Shown here piece after piece: positions 34,724-43,823 of a DNA stretch of 64,000 nt (positions are counted from its first letter, which is position 1; each line of letters begins with the position of its first letter). This DNA is from Phenylobacterium sp. (GTDB lineage Bacteria; Pseudomonadota; Alphaproteobacteria; Caulobacterales; Caulobacteraceae): positions 1-64,000 of the forward strand of contig NZ_SCVD01000024.1 in NCBI RefSeq assembly GCF_004297125.1, in the 5' to 3' direction. Both the position numbers and the translations under genes were made by a program. The notes under the pieces were generated by a model. The model had not been told where the DNA came from. It did no database searches and saw only the letters and a list, made by a program, of their open reading frames with translations.

Positions 34724-37119
34724 GCCGCGCTCCGGCCCTTGCGGTCGCGATCTTCCATGAAGGTCGGCAGCCAGGCGGCGGGCTCGTCGCCCACCTGCTG
34801 GCGCAGCACGTCGAGGCGGCGCACGGCGCGCTCGGTGCCGGCCAGGACGGCCAGTTCGCCCGAGAGGCCCGTCAGGTCGAGCCGGGCCACCACGCTGTGG
34901 TCGCCCCGCTTGATCAGGAAGCAGCGCGAGGTGTCCGGCAGGCTGCGCACCAACTCGAACTCGTGCTCGGTCAGGCCGAAGCCATCGACGTAGTCGGACG
35001 CCTTGGCCCGGGCGTTCGGGAAGAAAATCTGCGTCGCCGCCTGCTCGATGATCGCCGAGGCGATCCGGCTGTCCAGGGCGTCTGAGGCCGACTGGGTGCA
35101 GAAGCCCACCAGGCCATTCCGCTTCCGGATGGTCTTTTCCCAGTCCTTGATGCGGCGCACGAAGACGGGGTCGTCCAGGACCTTCCAGCCCTCATCGACG
35201 ATGAACATCGCCGGCGTGCCGTCGAGGCGCTGCTCGAGGCGGTGGAACAGGTACATCATCGCCGGGACCCGAATGGTCGGCGCGTCCAGCACCTTGGTCA
35301 TGTCGAAGCCCAGGATGCGGGTCTCGATGTCCAGGAGATCGTCGGCGTTGTCGAACAGCCAGGCGTGGTCGCCGCCCTCGCACCAGGCCGACAGGCGCGA
35401 GGCCAGGTCGCCGGCGCTGGGACGCCGCGCGCCGCGGAACAGCTCGCGCAGGTAGCGCAGGCGGCGGTGTCCGGCGGGCTGGGCGAAGTTGGCGTCGATC
35501 GCGTCGGCGATCATGGCGCGGTCTTCGCTGTCCAGGGTGTCGCCCTCGGTGGTCAGCAACTGGGCCACCCATTCGCCGAGGAAGGCGCGGTTGGCGGGCG
35601 TGTCGGCCATGGCCAGCGGATTGAAGCCCGTCGGCTCGCCCGGCGAGATCACGTCATAGCGGCCGCCGATGGCGCGGATGAAGGGCTCGGCGCCGCGGTC
35701 CTTGTCGAAATAGGCGATGCGCGGCTTCAGCCGCTCGGCCTGGGCCAGCAGGAAGGTCAGCAGCACGGTCTTGCCCGATCCCGACGGGCCGATGACCGTG
35801 AAGTTGCCCAGGTCGCCGTTGTGGAAATTGAAGTGGTAGGGGCCGAAGGCGGTGGTCTCGAGCACGGCGATGGCCGGGCCCCAGTGGTTGCCGTCGGCTT
35901 GGCCCGTGGGGTGGTTGTGGAAGCTGGCGAGGCCCGCGAAATTGCCGGCCGAGATCATCGCCTTCCGCGAGATGTATTTGAAATTGGCCGGGAACTGGGC
36001 CCAGAAGGCCGGCTCCAGGTTGACGTCCTCGCGCACCGCCACCGCGCCCGCCTCGGCCAGGGACGACTGGATGTCGGCGACGCCGGAGTCCAGTTCGTCC
36101 AGGGTCTCGGCCTTGGCCAGGATGGTCAGGTGGTGTTCGCCGTAGGCCGCGCGCCCGGCGCCCACGTCGTCGCGCGCCTGGGCCAGTTCGCCGCGCAGGC
36201 TGAAGGCGTCGTCCTCGGCGGCCTTGAGCCGGCGCAGCGCCAGGCCCATGCGGTCCAGCGCAACCTGCCGGTCGACGAAGGCGAAGCTCTCGGTGAGGAC
36301 CATCTCCATCGGCAGTCGCAGCACGCCGTCCAGCAGACCGGGCGCCGTGCGGGCCGGATAGTCCTTCATCGAGACCATGGCGCCGAAGCTGGGACCGTCC
36401 GGCCCGCCGCCGAACTCCATGGCGTCGAGGCCGAAGCTCAGGCGGCGCGCGGCGATGGCGTTGGAGAGGTCGCCCGTCGGCGCGAGAACGGGGCGCAGCT
36501 CGCCGTTCAGGATCAGGCTGAGGAACTCGGCGGGCTCGGAGCGCTGGGCGCCGCCGCCGGCGGTGTAGAGGCCCAGGGTGCGGGCTCCGTAGGGCGCGAG
36601 GGCCGCGGAGAACGCTTCGCGGACCGCATGCAGGTCGCGCAGGTCCCGGGCGGCGTCGACGTCGCGATTCCGCGACCCCTTCATCAGGCGCTCGAGGAAG
36701 CCGCCGGCGCCCTGGGTGGGCCGCATGACCAGGGTCAGGAAGATGTCGTTCACGTAGAGGCGGCGGCTAGCCAGCTGGTCGCGCCAGCGCGCATCCAGCG
36801 TGGCGCAGAACGGCTCTTCCGGCGCGGTCGGGAACGACGGCGTCACGCGCCGACGCACCACGTGGTGATAGACCGCCAGGCGCGAGCTGGCCGCGCCGCG
36901 CAACACGGTCTCGCGGATCGCCTTGCGGTAGTTCAACTCCTCGTCCGGCGCCGTTTCGAACGGAAATCCGGCCAGGTGCAGGGTCTGGACCAGCAGGCCG
37001 TCGCGGGTGCGAAGCGTGACGTCGTCGGCGTGGCCCAGGTAGGGCAGGCGCGAGCCCACCGCCACTTCCCGCGGCGCCAGCACCTTGGCCGCGCCGGTGG
37101 TGAGGTAGGTCCCACTCAT
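34720..37119 (-). CDS. virB4: VirB4 ATPase
   Basis: 799 aa, full length for the family. The N-terminal CagE/TrbE/VirB domain leads to Walker A GPSGSGKT (about residues 441-449) and Walker B AMFIVDEGWKVLDD (about 635-648), then IRKRNGLVGFCTQSASDAL. It is the largest cytoplasmic ATPase of the type IV secretion machine and drives pilus biogenesis and substrate passage. Its start overlaps the virB3 stop. Confidence 0.94.
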   Translation of the reverse strand: MSGTYLTTGAAKVLAPREVAVGSRLPYLGHADDVTLRTRDGLLVQTLHLAGFPFETAPDEELNYRKAIRETVLRGAASSRLAVYHHVVRRRVTPSFPTAPEEPFCATLDARWRDQLASRRLYVNDIFLTLVMRPTQGAGGFLERLMKGSRNRDVDAARDLRDLHAVREAFSAALAPYGARTLGLYTAGGGAQRSEPAEFLSLILNGELRPVLAPTGDLSNAIAARRLSFGLDAMEFGGGPDGPSFGAMVSMKDYPARTAPGLLDGVLRLPMEMVLTESFAFVDRQVALDRMGLALRRLKAAEDDAFSLRGELAQARDDVGAGRAAYGEHHLTILAKAETLDELDSGVADIQSSLAEAGAVAVREDVNLEPAFWAQFPANFKYISRKAMISAGNFAGLASFHNHPTGQADGNHWGPAIAVLETTAFGPYHFNFHNGDLGNFTVIGPSGSGKTVLLTFLLAQAERLKPRIAYFDKDRGAEPFIRAIGGRYDVISPGEPTGFNPLAMADTPANRAFLGEWVAQLLTTEGDTLDSEDRAMIADAIDANFAQPAGHRRLRYLRELFRGARRPSAGDLASRLSAWCEGGDHAWLFDNADDLLDIETRILGFDMTKVLDAPTIRVPAMMYLFHRLEQRLDGTPAMFIVDEGWKVLDDPVFVRRIKDWEKTIRKRNGLVGFCTQSASDALDSRIASAIIEQAATQIFFPNARAKASDYVDGFGLTEHEFELVRSLPDTSRCFLIKRGDHSVVARLDLTGLSGELAVLAGTERAVRRLDVLRQQVGDEPAAWLPTFMEDRDRKGRSAA

Positions 37120-37400
37120 GGCCGGTACGAGTTCCCGCGCCAGAAGGCGAAGTTGCGGACGCGCGGGCAGGTGGACAGCCGCGTGACCCAGAGGTCGAAG
37201 AACCGCGGCTCACGCAACGACCCGACGTAGCCCACCGCGTGCAGCACCACCGCGATCAGCAGGGACCAGAAGGAACGCGTGATCAGGAACACCTCGGCCG
37301 TGACGATGAGGTTCAGCACCGCGTAGGGATAGGTGACGCCACCGATCATCTGGGGCCGCGTCAGCGCCGCGAACACGGGATCGGACGCGAGCCGGCTCAT
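37116..37400 (-). CDS. virB3: VirB3
   Basis: 94 aa. It has two closely spaced hydrophobic segments (YPYAVLNLIVTAEVFLI and WSLLIAVVLHAVGYVG) after a short N-terminus starting LASDPVFAALTRPQMIGG, which matches VirB3/TrbD-like proteins that dock VirB4 to the inner membrane. It lies 3 nt after virB2 and overlaps virB4. Confidence 0.9.
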   Translation of the reverse strand: MSRLASDPVFAALTRPQMIGGVTYPYAVLNLIVTAEVFLITRSFWSLLIAVVLHAVGYVGSLREPRFFDLWVTRLSTCPRVRNFAFWRGNSYRP

Positions 37401-37403
37401 GGC

Positions 37404-37715
37404 CTAGACGCCCCCCGCGAGCGAGCGGATGCCCGCGACGATGGTGACTGCGCCGAAGATGATGAAGATGCCGACGAGCACGACGATGCCGCGCCGCCAG
37501 TCGAACCGGCCGGTCAGCATCAGGTAGCCGATCAGCGCCACGGCGATCACGGCGGCGGTGGTGGCCAGGTTGCCGAGCAGGGTGCCCTGCACCCAGTTCA
37601 GCGCGGCCAGCAGCGGCGACGAACCGGCGGGGTCGCCCTGGACCTGGGCCTGCGCCGGAGCGGCGGCGAAAGCCGCGAGGGCGGTGAGAGGAGCGAGCTT
37701 TTTCATGGGCCTCAC
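37404..37715 (-). CDS. virB2: VirB2 pilin
   Basis: 103 aa. A signal peptide (AAFAAAPAQAQ) precedes a mature pilin with two hydrophobic helices (LATTAAVIAVALIGYLMLTG and GIVVLVGIFIIFGAVTIVAGI) joined by the short basic loop RFDWRR, the classic VirB2/TrbC plan. The ATG overlaps the virB1 stop; an ATG three codons later is the alternative start. Confidence 0.9.
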   Translation of the reverse strand: MRPMKKLAPLTALAAFAAAPAQAQVQGDPAGSSPLLAALNWVQGTLLGNLATTAAVIAVALIGYLMLTGRFDWRRGIVVLVGIFIIFGAVTIVAGIRSLAGGV

Positions 37716-38311
37716 GGAGCGCCGGCGCCCACGGCGGCCGTGGCCGCCAGGCGCGCCATGATGGCGCGGACATAGGATTGGGTTTCGGCGTAGGGCGGGA
37801 CGCCGCCGTAGCGTTCGACCGCCTTCGGGCCGGCATTATAGGCGGCCAGCGCCAACTTCACGTCGCCGAAGCGCCGGAGCTGCTGGGCGAGATAGGCCGC
37901 GCCGCCGTCGATGTTGCCTCTAAGGTCCGAAGGGTCCACGCCAAGGTCGCTAGCGGTTGTTGGTAACAGTTGCATGACACCGCGCGCGCCCTTTGACGAA
38001 ACTGCCGCGTGATTGAAACGTGACTCCTGCCAGGCCACGGCCTCGACGATGGGCGCCGGCACGGCGTGGCGGGCGGAGGATTCCTGGATCAGCCGCCCCA
38101 TCTCCTCCGACGGGATGCGGGTAAGCTGGGCGGGTGCGGGCGGCGCGATCAAGGCGACGCTCTCGTCCGTATGGACGGCGGGGCCGGAATAGGTGGTCAC
38201 TGCGCCGTCGTCGCCAATCGACAGGACCTGAGCCGAGGCGGCCGAGGCGCCGGCCAGGCCGAGGCCCAGCGCCGTGGCGAACACCGACCGACCGAACGCC
38301 CCGCGAGCCAT
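37712..38311 (-). CDS. virB1: VirB1 lytic transglycosylase
   Basis: 199 aa from ATG 38311, which has a GGGGGCGG stretch upstream and gives a clean signal peptide (MARGAFGRSV...ASAASAQ). The SLT domain shows the catalytic Glu96 in AWQESRFNHAAVSSKGARGVMQLLP and the substrate-binding AYNAGPKAVERYGGVPPY. It opens the peptidoglycan for assembly of the secretion channel. It is the first gene of the virB operon. Confidence 0.92.
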   Translation of the reverse strand: MARGAFGRSVFATALGLGLAGASAASAQVLSIGDDGAVTTYSGPAVHTDESVALIAPPAPAQLTRIPSEEMGRLIQESSARHAVPAPIVEAVAWQESRFNHAAVSSKGARGVMQLLPTTASDLGVDPSDLRGNIDGGAAYLAQQLRRFGDVKLALAAYNAGPKAVERYGGVPPYAETQSYVRAIMARLAATAAVGAGAP

Positions 38312-38574
38312 GAGCCGCCCCCAAAAATAGAGCCCTTTGATAGCCCATGCGGGCCCGTGGCGGCCAGACCACATTGTCGCGGCGACCGTCCAGACACAGT
38401 TCCATGACAACCGCGGCGGCCGATCGCCAGCTTTGCAATGAGCTCGTCACATGTGTGTCGGGGCAGTGTCACGCCAGCAGCCTAAGAACGGCCCGGGCAG
38501 GCGGGGGACAGGCTCCGGTAAGGGTTCTGAAGTGGAGCCCCGCGTGCATGCACATGCATCTCGCGGAGATTCAA

Positions 38575-40131
38575 ATGAACGGCGACAAGCTCAAGCTCCT
38601 TCTCCTTTGCTCGCTGAGCGCGCTGGCGCTGGCCGGTTGCGGAGCGGACGATATTTCGTCGCCGGGGACGGGCGGCAACGTCACCATCAACAACGGCACA
38701 GGCGGTAACACCGGCGGCAACAACGGTGGCAACAACGGCGGGGGCACGGTCACGCCGGCCTCCGGTTGTCCCACGATCGCCGATCCGCAGGGCCTGAAGG
38801 ACGACGGCACGATCACCGGCCCGACCGGCACGTACCGCGTCTGCACCCTGCCGGCGCGCATCAACACCTCGATCCGCCTGACCAAGGTTTCCGGCCTGCT
38901 CTATCAGATGGCGGGTCGCGTCGACGTGGGGACGGACGGCGGTTTCACCGCCAGCTCTTCGGACACCAACGTCACCCTGACCATCGATCCGGGCGTGATC
39001 CTCTTCGGCGGCACGGGCCAGTCGTGGCTGGCGGTGAACCGCGGCAACAAGATCAGCGCGGTTGGCACGGCGACGCAGCCGATCATCTTCACGAGCCGCG
39101 ATAATGTCCTCGGCCTCAACACCGAGACGTCGCAGGGCCAGTGGGGCGGCGTGGTGCTCATGGGTCGCGGACGCGTCACCGACTGCACCACCGGCTCGGT
39201 GGCTGCCGGCACCTGCGAGCGCCAGACCGAAGGGGCGGCCGATCCCGCGCGCTTCGGCGGCGCCAACGACGCCGACAACAGCGGCCGGATGTCGTTCGTG
39301 CAGATCCGCTATTCAGGCTTCGTCCTCGGCGCGAACGTCGAGCTTCAGTCGCTCACGGGCGAAGGCGTCGGCTCCGGCACCGTGATCGACCACATCATGA
39401 GCTACAACAGTTCGGACGACGGGTCGGAATGGTTCGGCGGCTCGCCGAACATGAAACACTACATCGCGGTCGGCGCCGACGACGACAGCATCGACGTCGA
39501 CACTGGGGCGCGGATGAACGTGCAGTTCGCCCTGCTGATCCAGCGTTCCGGCGCCGGCGATGCGCTGAACGAGATCGACTCCAACGGCTTCGAGACCGAC
39601 ACGCCGCGCACCAAGCTGCAGATGTCGAACTTCACGATGATCCAGCCCGCAGTGAGCAGCAACAACGAGGCCAACGACCAGGCGTCGGCCCTCTACCGCG
39701 GCAACTCGGACGTGACGCTGGTGAACAGCGTCATCGCCTCGCCAAACAACGAGTGCATCCGCATGAACGGCTCGGGCGCCACGCCCGCGACGCTGACGGC
39801 GCATTCGGTGGGCCTGAACTGCAACGCCACCAAGTTCCTGGGCACGGGCAGCTACAACGCCACCCAGGTCGCCGGCTTCTTCAACGCCGGGACGAACAAC
39901 CGCGACACGTTCACCCCGACCTTCTCCGGCGGCTTCATCAATGGGTCCAACGAAACGGGCCTCGTCGCCTTCAACGTGACCCCCCTCAGCGCCTTCTTCA
40001 CCGCAGTGACCTACATCGGCGCGGTCAAGGACAGCGCCGACACCTGGTACGCGGGTTGGACTTGCAACAGCACCGCGGCGAACTTCGGCTCCGGCAACTC
40101 CGGCGCCTGCACCTCGCTGCCGACCACCTGA
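38575..40131 (+). CDS. Surface lipoprotein with beta-solenoid-like repeats, TonB-receptor partner
   Basis: 518 aa from ATG 38575 (GGAG upstream). Signal peptide and lipobox LAGC (Cys at about 22), then a Gly/Asn-rich linker of about 30 residues (repeats of GGN/NNG). The body has strand-turn sequences (TLTIDPGVILFGGTGQSW, QPIIFTSRDN, QGQWGGVVLMGRG) known from outer-membrane proteins encoded next to TonB-dependent receptors. Paired Cys residues near both ends suggest disulfides. It lies 88 nt before the receptor, with a terminator-like hairpin between. Likely binds the ligand the receptor imports; the ligand is unknown. Confidence 0.78.
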   Translation: MNGDKLKLLLLCSLSALALAGCGADDISSPGTGGNVTINNGTGGNTGGNNGGNNGGGTVTPASGCPTIADPQGLKDDGTITGPTGTYRVCTLPARINTSIRLTKVSGLLYQMAGRVDVGTDGGFTASSSDTNVTLTIDPGVILFGGTGQSWLAVNRGNKISAVGTATQPIIFTSRDNVLGLNTETSQGQWGGVVLMGRGRVTDCTTGSVAAGTCERQTEGAADPARFGGANDADNSGRMSFVQIRYSGFVLGANVELQSLTGEGVGSGTVIDHIMSYNSSDDGSEWFGGSPNMKHYIAVGADDDSIDVDTGARMNVQFALLIQRSGAGDALNEIDSNGFETDTPRTKLQMSNFTMIQPAVSSNNEANDQASALYRGNSDVTLVNSVIASPNNECIRMNGSGATPATLTAHSVGLNCNATKFLGTGSYNATQVAGFFNAGTNNRDTFTPTFSGGFINGSNETGLVAFNVTPLSAFFTAVTYIGAVKDSADTWYAGWTCNSTAANFGSGNSGACTSLPTT

Positions 40132-40154
40132 TCAGCCGCCAGACTTCGTCGGAT

Positions 40155-40187
40155 GGGGGGCGGCCGGTGACGGCGGCCCCCCTTTTT
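40155..40187 (+). terminator. Intrinsic terminator/attenuator between lipoprotein and TonB receptor genes
   Basis: Six G's plus C at 40155-40161 pair with GGCCCCCC-type sequence ending at 40182; after one G-G mismatch the stem continues three more pairs to a GGTGAC loop. TTTTT follows (40183-40187). It may set a lower level for the receptor than for the lipoprotein. Confidence 0.65.
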
Positions 40188-40219
40188 CACCAGATTTGCT
40201 TACTTCGGGGGATCGGAAA

Positions 40220-42898
40220 ATGATCACGCGGCGGCTCACGACCTTGTTGCTGCTTTCCACCGCGCTGACCGCGCCGACATTGGCCCACGGCGCCGGCCAG
40301 CCCGCTTCCCCGCCGGACACCGCCGCGTCGGCCTCTGCTTCGGCATCGCCCGCAGCGGCCTCCCAGGAAGATCCCGAGGTCTCCATCCCCGGGGTCTCCG
40401 AAATCGTGGTCACCGGCACGCGGACCAACGTCGTCCGGTCCACCTCGCAGGTGCTGTCGGTTCTATCGAATGAAGAGATCAAGCGGAGCGGCGAGGGCAA
40501 TATCGCCGGCGCGCTGACGCGCCTGACCGGTCTGAGCCTGGTCGGCAGCGGCTACGTCTATGTCCGCGGTCTCGGCGACCGCTATTCGCTGGCGCTGCTC
40601 AACGGCTCACCGCTTCCCAGCCCCGAGCCCCTGAAGCGCGTCGTCCCGCTCGACCTCTTCCCCAGCAGCATCGTCTCGTCGGCCCTGGTGCAGAAAAGCT
40701 ACTCGCCCAACTTCCCCGGCGAGTTCGGCGGTGGGGTTATCAACCTCACCACCCGGTCGATCCCCCAGGACGGCTTCTTCACGATCGGCGCGTCCATTTC
40801 GGGCGACACCGAGACCACCAACCAGCTCGGCTACACCTATTACGGCAGCAAGACCGACTGGAGCGGCTACGACAACGGCGACCGCGACAAGCCACCGGCG
40901 CTCGCCGCCTTCCTGGCCAGCGGCCAGCGGATCAGCTCCGGCAGCGTCGACACCGCCAAGATCGCGAGCCAGTTGATCACCAGCCGCAACGCTGTCCTCC
41001 AGAAGGACAACAATCTTCCCGCGAACTTCTCGGTCAACGCCTCCGGCGCCCGGTCGTTTGACCTGGAGTCAGGCAACCTCGGCCTGATCGGCGCCGCCGG
41101 CTATAGCCGCAAGTGGCAGACGCGCGACGCCGTGAACCAGACCTCGCTGCAGGGCGACCTCGCGGACCTGGAGTCCGACTTCAATCGCGTAACCACCGAT
41201 GAGCGGATCGTCGTCAACGGCCTGCTTGGCTTGGCCTACGAGTTCGGCGACGCGAACCAGCACAAGATCCGTTGGACCAACCTCTATGTCCACGACACGA
41301 TCAAGCACGCCCGGCTCGGCCTCGGCAATCGCCACGGCACCGAGGTCGACTACATGCAGCAGGACACCGCCTGGTACGAGCGGCAGTTGATCGACACCCA
41401 ACTCGTCGGCGAGTTCAGGCCCACCGAGAATCTCGACATCGATCTGCGCGCCAGCTACGCCGAAACCAAGCGCAAGGCTCCGTTCGAGCTGTCGTTCGAG
41501 TACGTCCGCACCAACGTGGCGTCCGACCCCTACGGCCAGTACTTCGTCAACCGGCTGAACAACGGGAACAACGGCGACGCGACGATCAGCTTCTCGGACC
41601 TGAATGAACGCCTTTGGTCCGGCGGCGCTGATGTTTCCTACAAGTTCTCGTCCGATCTGACCGCCACGGTGGGCTATGCCTACGCCGATACCCGCCGTGA
41701 GAGTTCGCGCCGGGACTTCCAGTTTCAGGCGCCGAACACCTTCCCGGGCGGCGTGGACATGTTCCGCCCCGACCTGCTCCTGCAGCCCTCCGTCATCAAC
41801 AACTTCGGCATCACCCTGGTGGATTCGAACGAGGGCAGCCCGGCCTTCCTGGGAACCCTGGTCAACCACGCCGCCTATGCGAAGCTGAACGGCACGCTCG
41901 CCGAGACGCTGAAGTTCGACGTGGGCGTCCGCTACGAAACGGCCAAGGAAGAGGTTTCGCCGATCGAGGTGTTCAACACGCCGGGCGCCTCTACCGCAGC
42001 CACCAACCTCGACAACGACTACTGGCTGCCTGCCGCGACCCTGACCTGGCAGGTACGGCCCGACATGCAGCTCCGCGCCAACCTGTCCAAGACGCTGGCC
42101 CGGCCGCAGTTCCGCGAGCTGATCTTCCAGTTCTACTTCGACCCGGACAGCAACCGCATGTACCGGGGTAACCCCCTGCTCATCGACAGCGAACTGACCA
42201 ACGCCGAGGCTCGCTACGAGTGGTACTTCGGGGCGGACCAGCGCTTCTCGGTCGCGGGATTCTACAAGCAGATCGATCACCCGATCGAATCCTACGTGTC
42301 GGGCGAAACCTTCACCACCAGCTTCGCCAACGCGCCGAAGGCCGACCTCTACGGGATCGAGCTGGAAGCGCAGAAGTACTTCGAGGCAGCCGATTGGCTG
42401 CAGGGCGACCTGTGGGCGAGCCGGCGCCTGCTGGTGGCGGGCAACTACACCTACTCGAAGTCCGAGCTGAAGGTCTCGGCGGACGATCCGGTCGCCGTGT
42501 TCAACTCCAGCTCGACCCTGGCCACCGACTTCTTCCGCGACGGTGCGTCGCTGACCGGTCAGTCCGAGCATGTGGCGAACCTCCAGATCGGGCTCGAGGA
42601 CAGCAGCCGTCTCTCGCAGCAGACGCTGATGATCAACTACGCCAGCAAGCGGGTGACGAGCCGGGGCCTGGCGAACACTGGACAGCCCGACATCTTCGAA
42701 CACCCCGGCTTCCGCATCGATCTGGTCCTGCGCCAGGGCGTCGAGGTGGCTGGGCGGGACATCGAATTGAAGTTCGAAGCCCGCAACCTCACCGGCCGGA
42801 AGTACAAGGAATTCCAGGCGACCGACGGCAACCGGGTCGATGTGAACACCTACAAGGTCGGCCGGGTCTTCACGCTGTCCGCGAGCACCACGTTCTAA
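40220..42898 (+). CDS. TonB-dependent receptor
   Basis: 892 aa from ATG 40220 (GGGGGA upstream). A signal peptide (TALTAPTLAHGA) and an Ala/Ser linker precede the TonB-box region EIVVTGTRTNVV, the plug domain (SGYVYVRGLGDRYSLALLNG; FPGEFGGGVINLTTRSIP) and a 22-strand-type barrel ending in FTLSASTTF with terminal Phe. It belongs to the large group typical of Caulobacterales and sphingomonads. It probably takes up the ligand caught by the preceding lipoprotein. Confidence 0.93.
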   Translation: MITRRLTTLLLLSTALTAPTLAHGAGQPASPPDTAASASASASPAAASQEDPEVSIPGVSEIVVTGTRTNVVRSTSQVLSVLSNEEIKRSGEGNIAGALTRLTGLSLVGSGYVYVRGLGDRYSLALLNGSPLPSPEPLKRVVPLDLFPSSIVSSALVQKSYSPNFPGEFGGGVINLTTRSIPQDGFFTIGASISGDTETTNQLGYTYYGSKTDWSGYDNGDRDKPPALAAFLASGQRISSGSVDTAKIASQLITSRNAVLQKDNNLPANFSVNASGARSFDLESGNLGLIGAAGYSRKWQTRDAVNQTSLQGDLADLESDFNRVTTDERIVVNGLLGLAYEFGDANQHKIRWTNLYVHDTIKHARLGLGNRHGTEVDYMQQDTAWYERQLIDTQLVGEFRPTENLDIDLRASYAETKRKAPFELSFEYVRTNVASDPYGQYFVNRLNNGNNGDATISFSDLNERLWSGGADVSYKFSSDLTATVGYAYADTRRESSRRDFQFQAPNTFPGGVDMFRPDLLLQPSVINNFGITLVDSNEGSPAFLGTLVNHAAYAKLNGTLAETLKFDVGVRYETAKEEVSPIEVFNTPGASTAATNLDNDYWLPAATLTWQVRPDMQLRANLSKTLARPQFRELIFQFYFDPDSNRMYRGNPLLIDSELTNAEARYEWYFGADQRFSVAGFYKQIDHPIESYVSGETFTTSFANAPKADLYGIELEAQKYFEAADWLQGDLWASRRLLVAGNYTYSKSELKVSADDPVAVFNSSSTLATDFFRDGASLTGQSEHVANLQIGLEDSSRLSQQTLMINYASKRVTSRGLANTGQPDIFEHPGFRIDLVLRQGVEVAGRDIELKFEARNLTGRKYKEFQATDGNRVDVNTYKVGRVFTLSASTTF

Positions 42899-43002
42899 AC
42901 TCCTGGCGGGGGAGGATGGTAGTTCCTCCTCCGCTCCCAGAGCACCGTCCCGCGGGCTGCGTGGGCGGGGCTGATCACGGAACCATGGGGCGGGGACGAG
43001 CT

Positions 43003-43584
43003 TCAGGCTCGCGGCGGTGCTCCGAGCGGCGGTTCCAACGCGTCCGACTCGATGTCGGGCGACGGGCTCGCCCGCAACAGCTTCGCGATTTCGTTCGGCG
43101 ACAGCCGGAACAGCAGGCCGATGGCCCGCATCGAGTGCCCTCGGCGATGCATGTCGCGGGCGAACCTCAATTGATGCTGGGTGAGGGGCGCGTCGGTATT
43201 CCTCGTCCGTCGACGGCCCGTAGCCCGGTGGGGGCGACGCGTCTCGTGGTCGGCCAGCAGAGCCAGGGCGCGCGGGATCGCGCCGGTGGGCGCCAGCGTC
43301 TCGATCTGCGAGCCGCCGACGATCCTGAGGGTGACGCCCGCCTCGAAGAACCGGCGGATCAGGCGGGCCAGCTCGCCTGTGGTCGCGTCGAGGCACTCCA
43401 GACCATGGACAATGACCTCGTCTCCACGCCCCAGGCCGAAGAGCAGGGCCAGCAGACTCCGGTGGGACGCCACATTCGGGTCGCCTTCCTCCAGGACGAG
43501 GTCGCAACCGGCGGTCATCACCAGGCGACGCTGGACGCTCGGCGGCGGAAGGTCCGGTGACGATCGGACGACGCCGTAGCGCAT
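43003..43584 (-). CDS. Degenerate serine-recombinase-like protein
   Basis: 193 aa. The N-terminal ~110 residues follow the resolvase/invertase fold: YGVVRSSPD keeps Arg and Ser in the positions of the catalytic Arg8/Ser10, and GVTLRIVGGSQIETLAPTG matches the end of the catalytic domain. The active-site DRLxR motif is replaced by HGLECLDATTG, so the two later catalytic arginines are missing. A C-terminal helix-turn-helix-like part (LRFARDMHRRGHSMRAIGLLFRLSPNEIAKLL) remains. Probably a DNA-binding protein that no longer recombines. Confidence 0.7.
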   Translation of the reverse strand: MRYGVVRSSPDLPPPSVQRRLVMTAGCDLVLEEGDPNVASHRSLLALLFGLGRGDEVIVHGLECLDATTGELARLIRRFFEAGVTLRIVGGSQIETLAPTGAIPRALALLADHETRRPHRATGRRRTRNTDAPLTQHQLRFARDMHRRGHSMRAIGLLFRLSPNEIAKLLRASPSPDIESDALEPPLGAPPRA

Positions 43585-43823
43585 CCAGCGGGTCTCCTAC
43601 GCAGACGATTCGCAGGAAGTCCCGGCGTCGTCCCCCAGTTGCGGTTCGGCGTGAGTATGTGGTCCGGCCGCGACAGTTCGATGAAAGTGACGCGAGGACT
43701 CAGTGACATGGGCGAAAAGCTTGGCCTTGGACTGCACTGTCGCGCGAGGGTCGCAAATCTTCGCGAAATCCTGGTGCGGCGTGGCGTTCGCAGGGCCCAG
43801 CCGGGGCGACTCGCCCGCGACCG

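Noticed and set aside
35242..37230. A 662-codon plus-strand frame opposite virB4
   Set aside because: Low-complexity His/Arg/Gly/Val composition typical of high-GC antisense frames; virB4 on the other strand has full ATPase motifs.
38544..38553. GTGCATGCAC palindrome upstream of the lipoprotein gene
   Set aside because: Only 10 nt and next to a repeated ATGCAT; too short to call an operator without comparison.
38686..38760. GGN/NNG-coding repeats as a possible CRISPR or satellite array
   Set aside because: The repeats are short, in frame and inside the lipoprotein linker; they encode a flexible Gly/Asn spacer.
42906..42932. Hairpin GGGGGAGGA/TCCTCCTCC after the TonB receptor gene
   Set aside because: A stem with one G-U pair is possible but no T-run follows, so it was not called an intrinsic terminator.
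41069..43507. An 812-codon minus-strand frame opposite the TonB receptor
   Set aside because: It mirrors the receptor and has no domain signal; the receptor frame has plug, barrel and terminal Phe.
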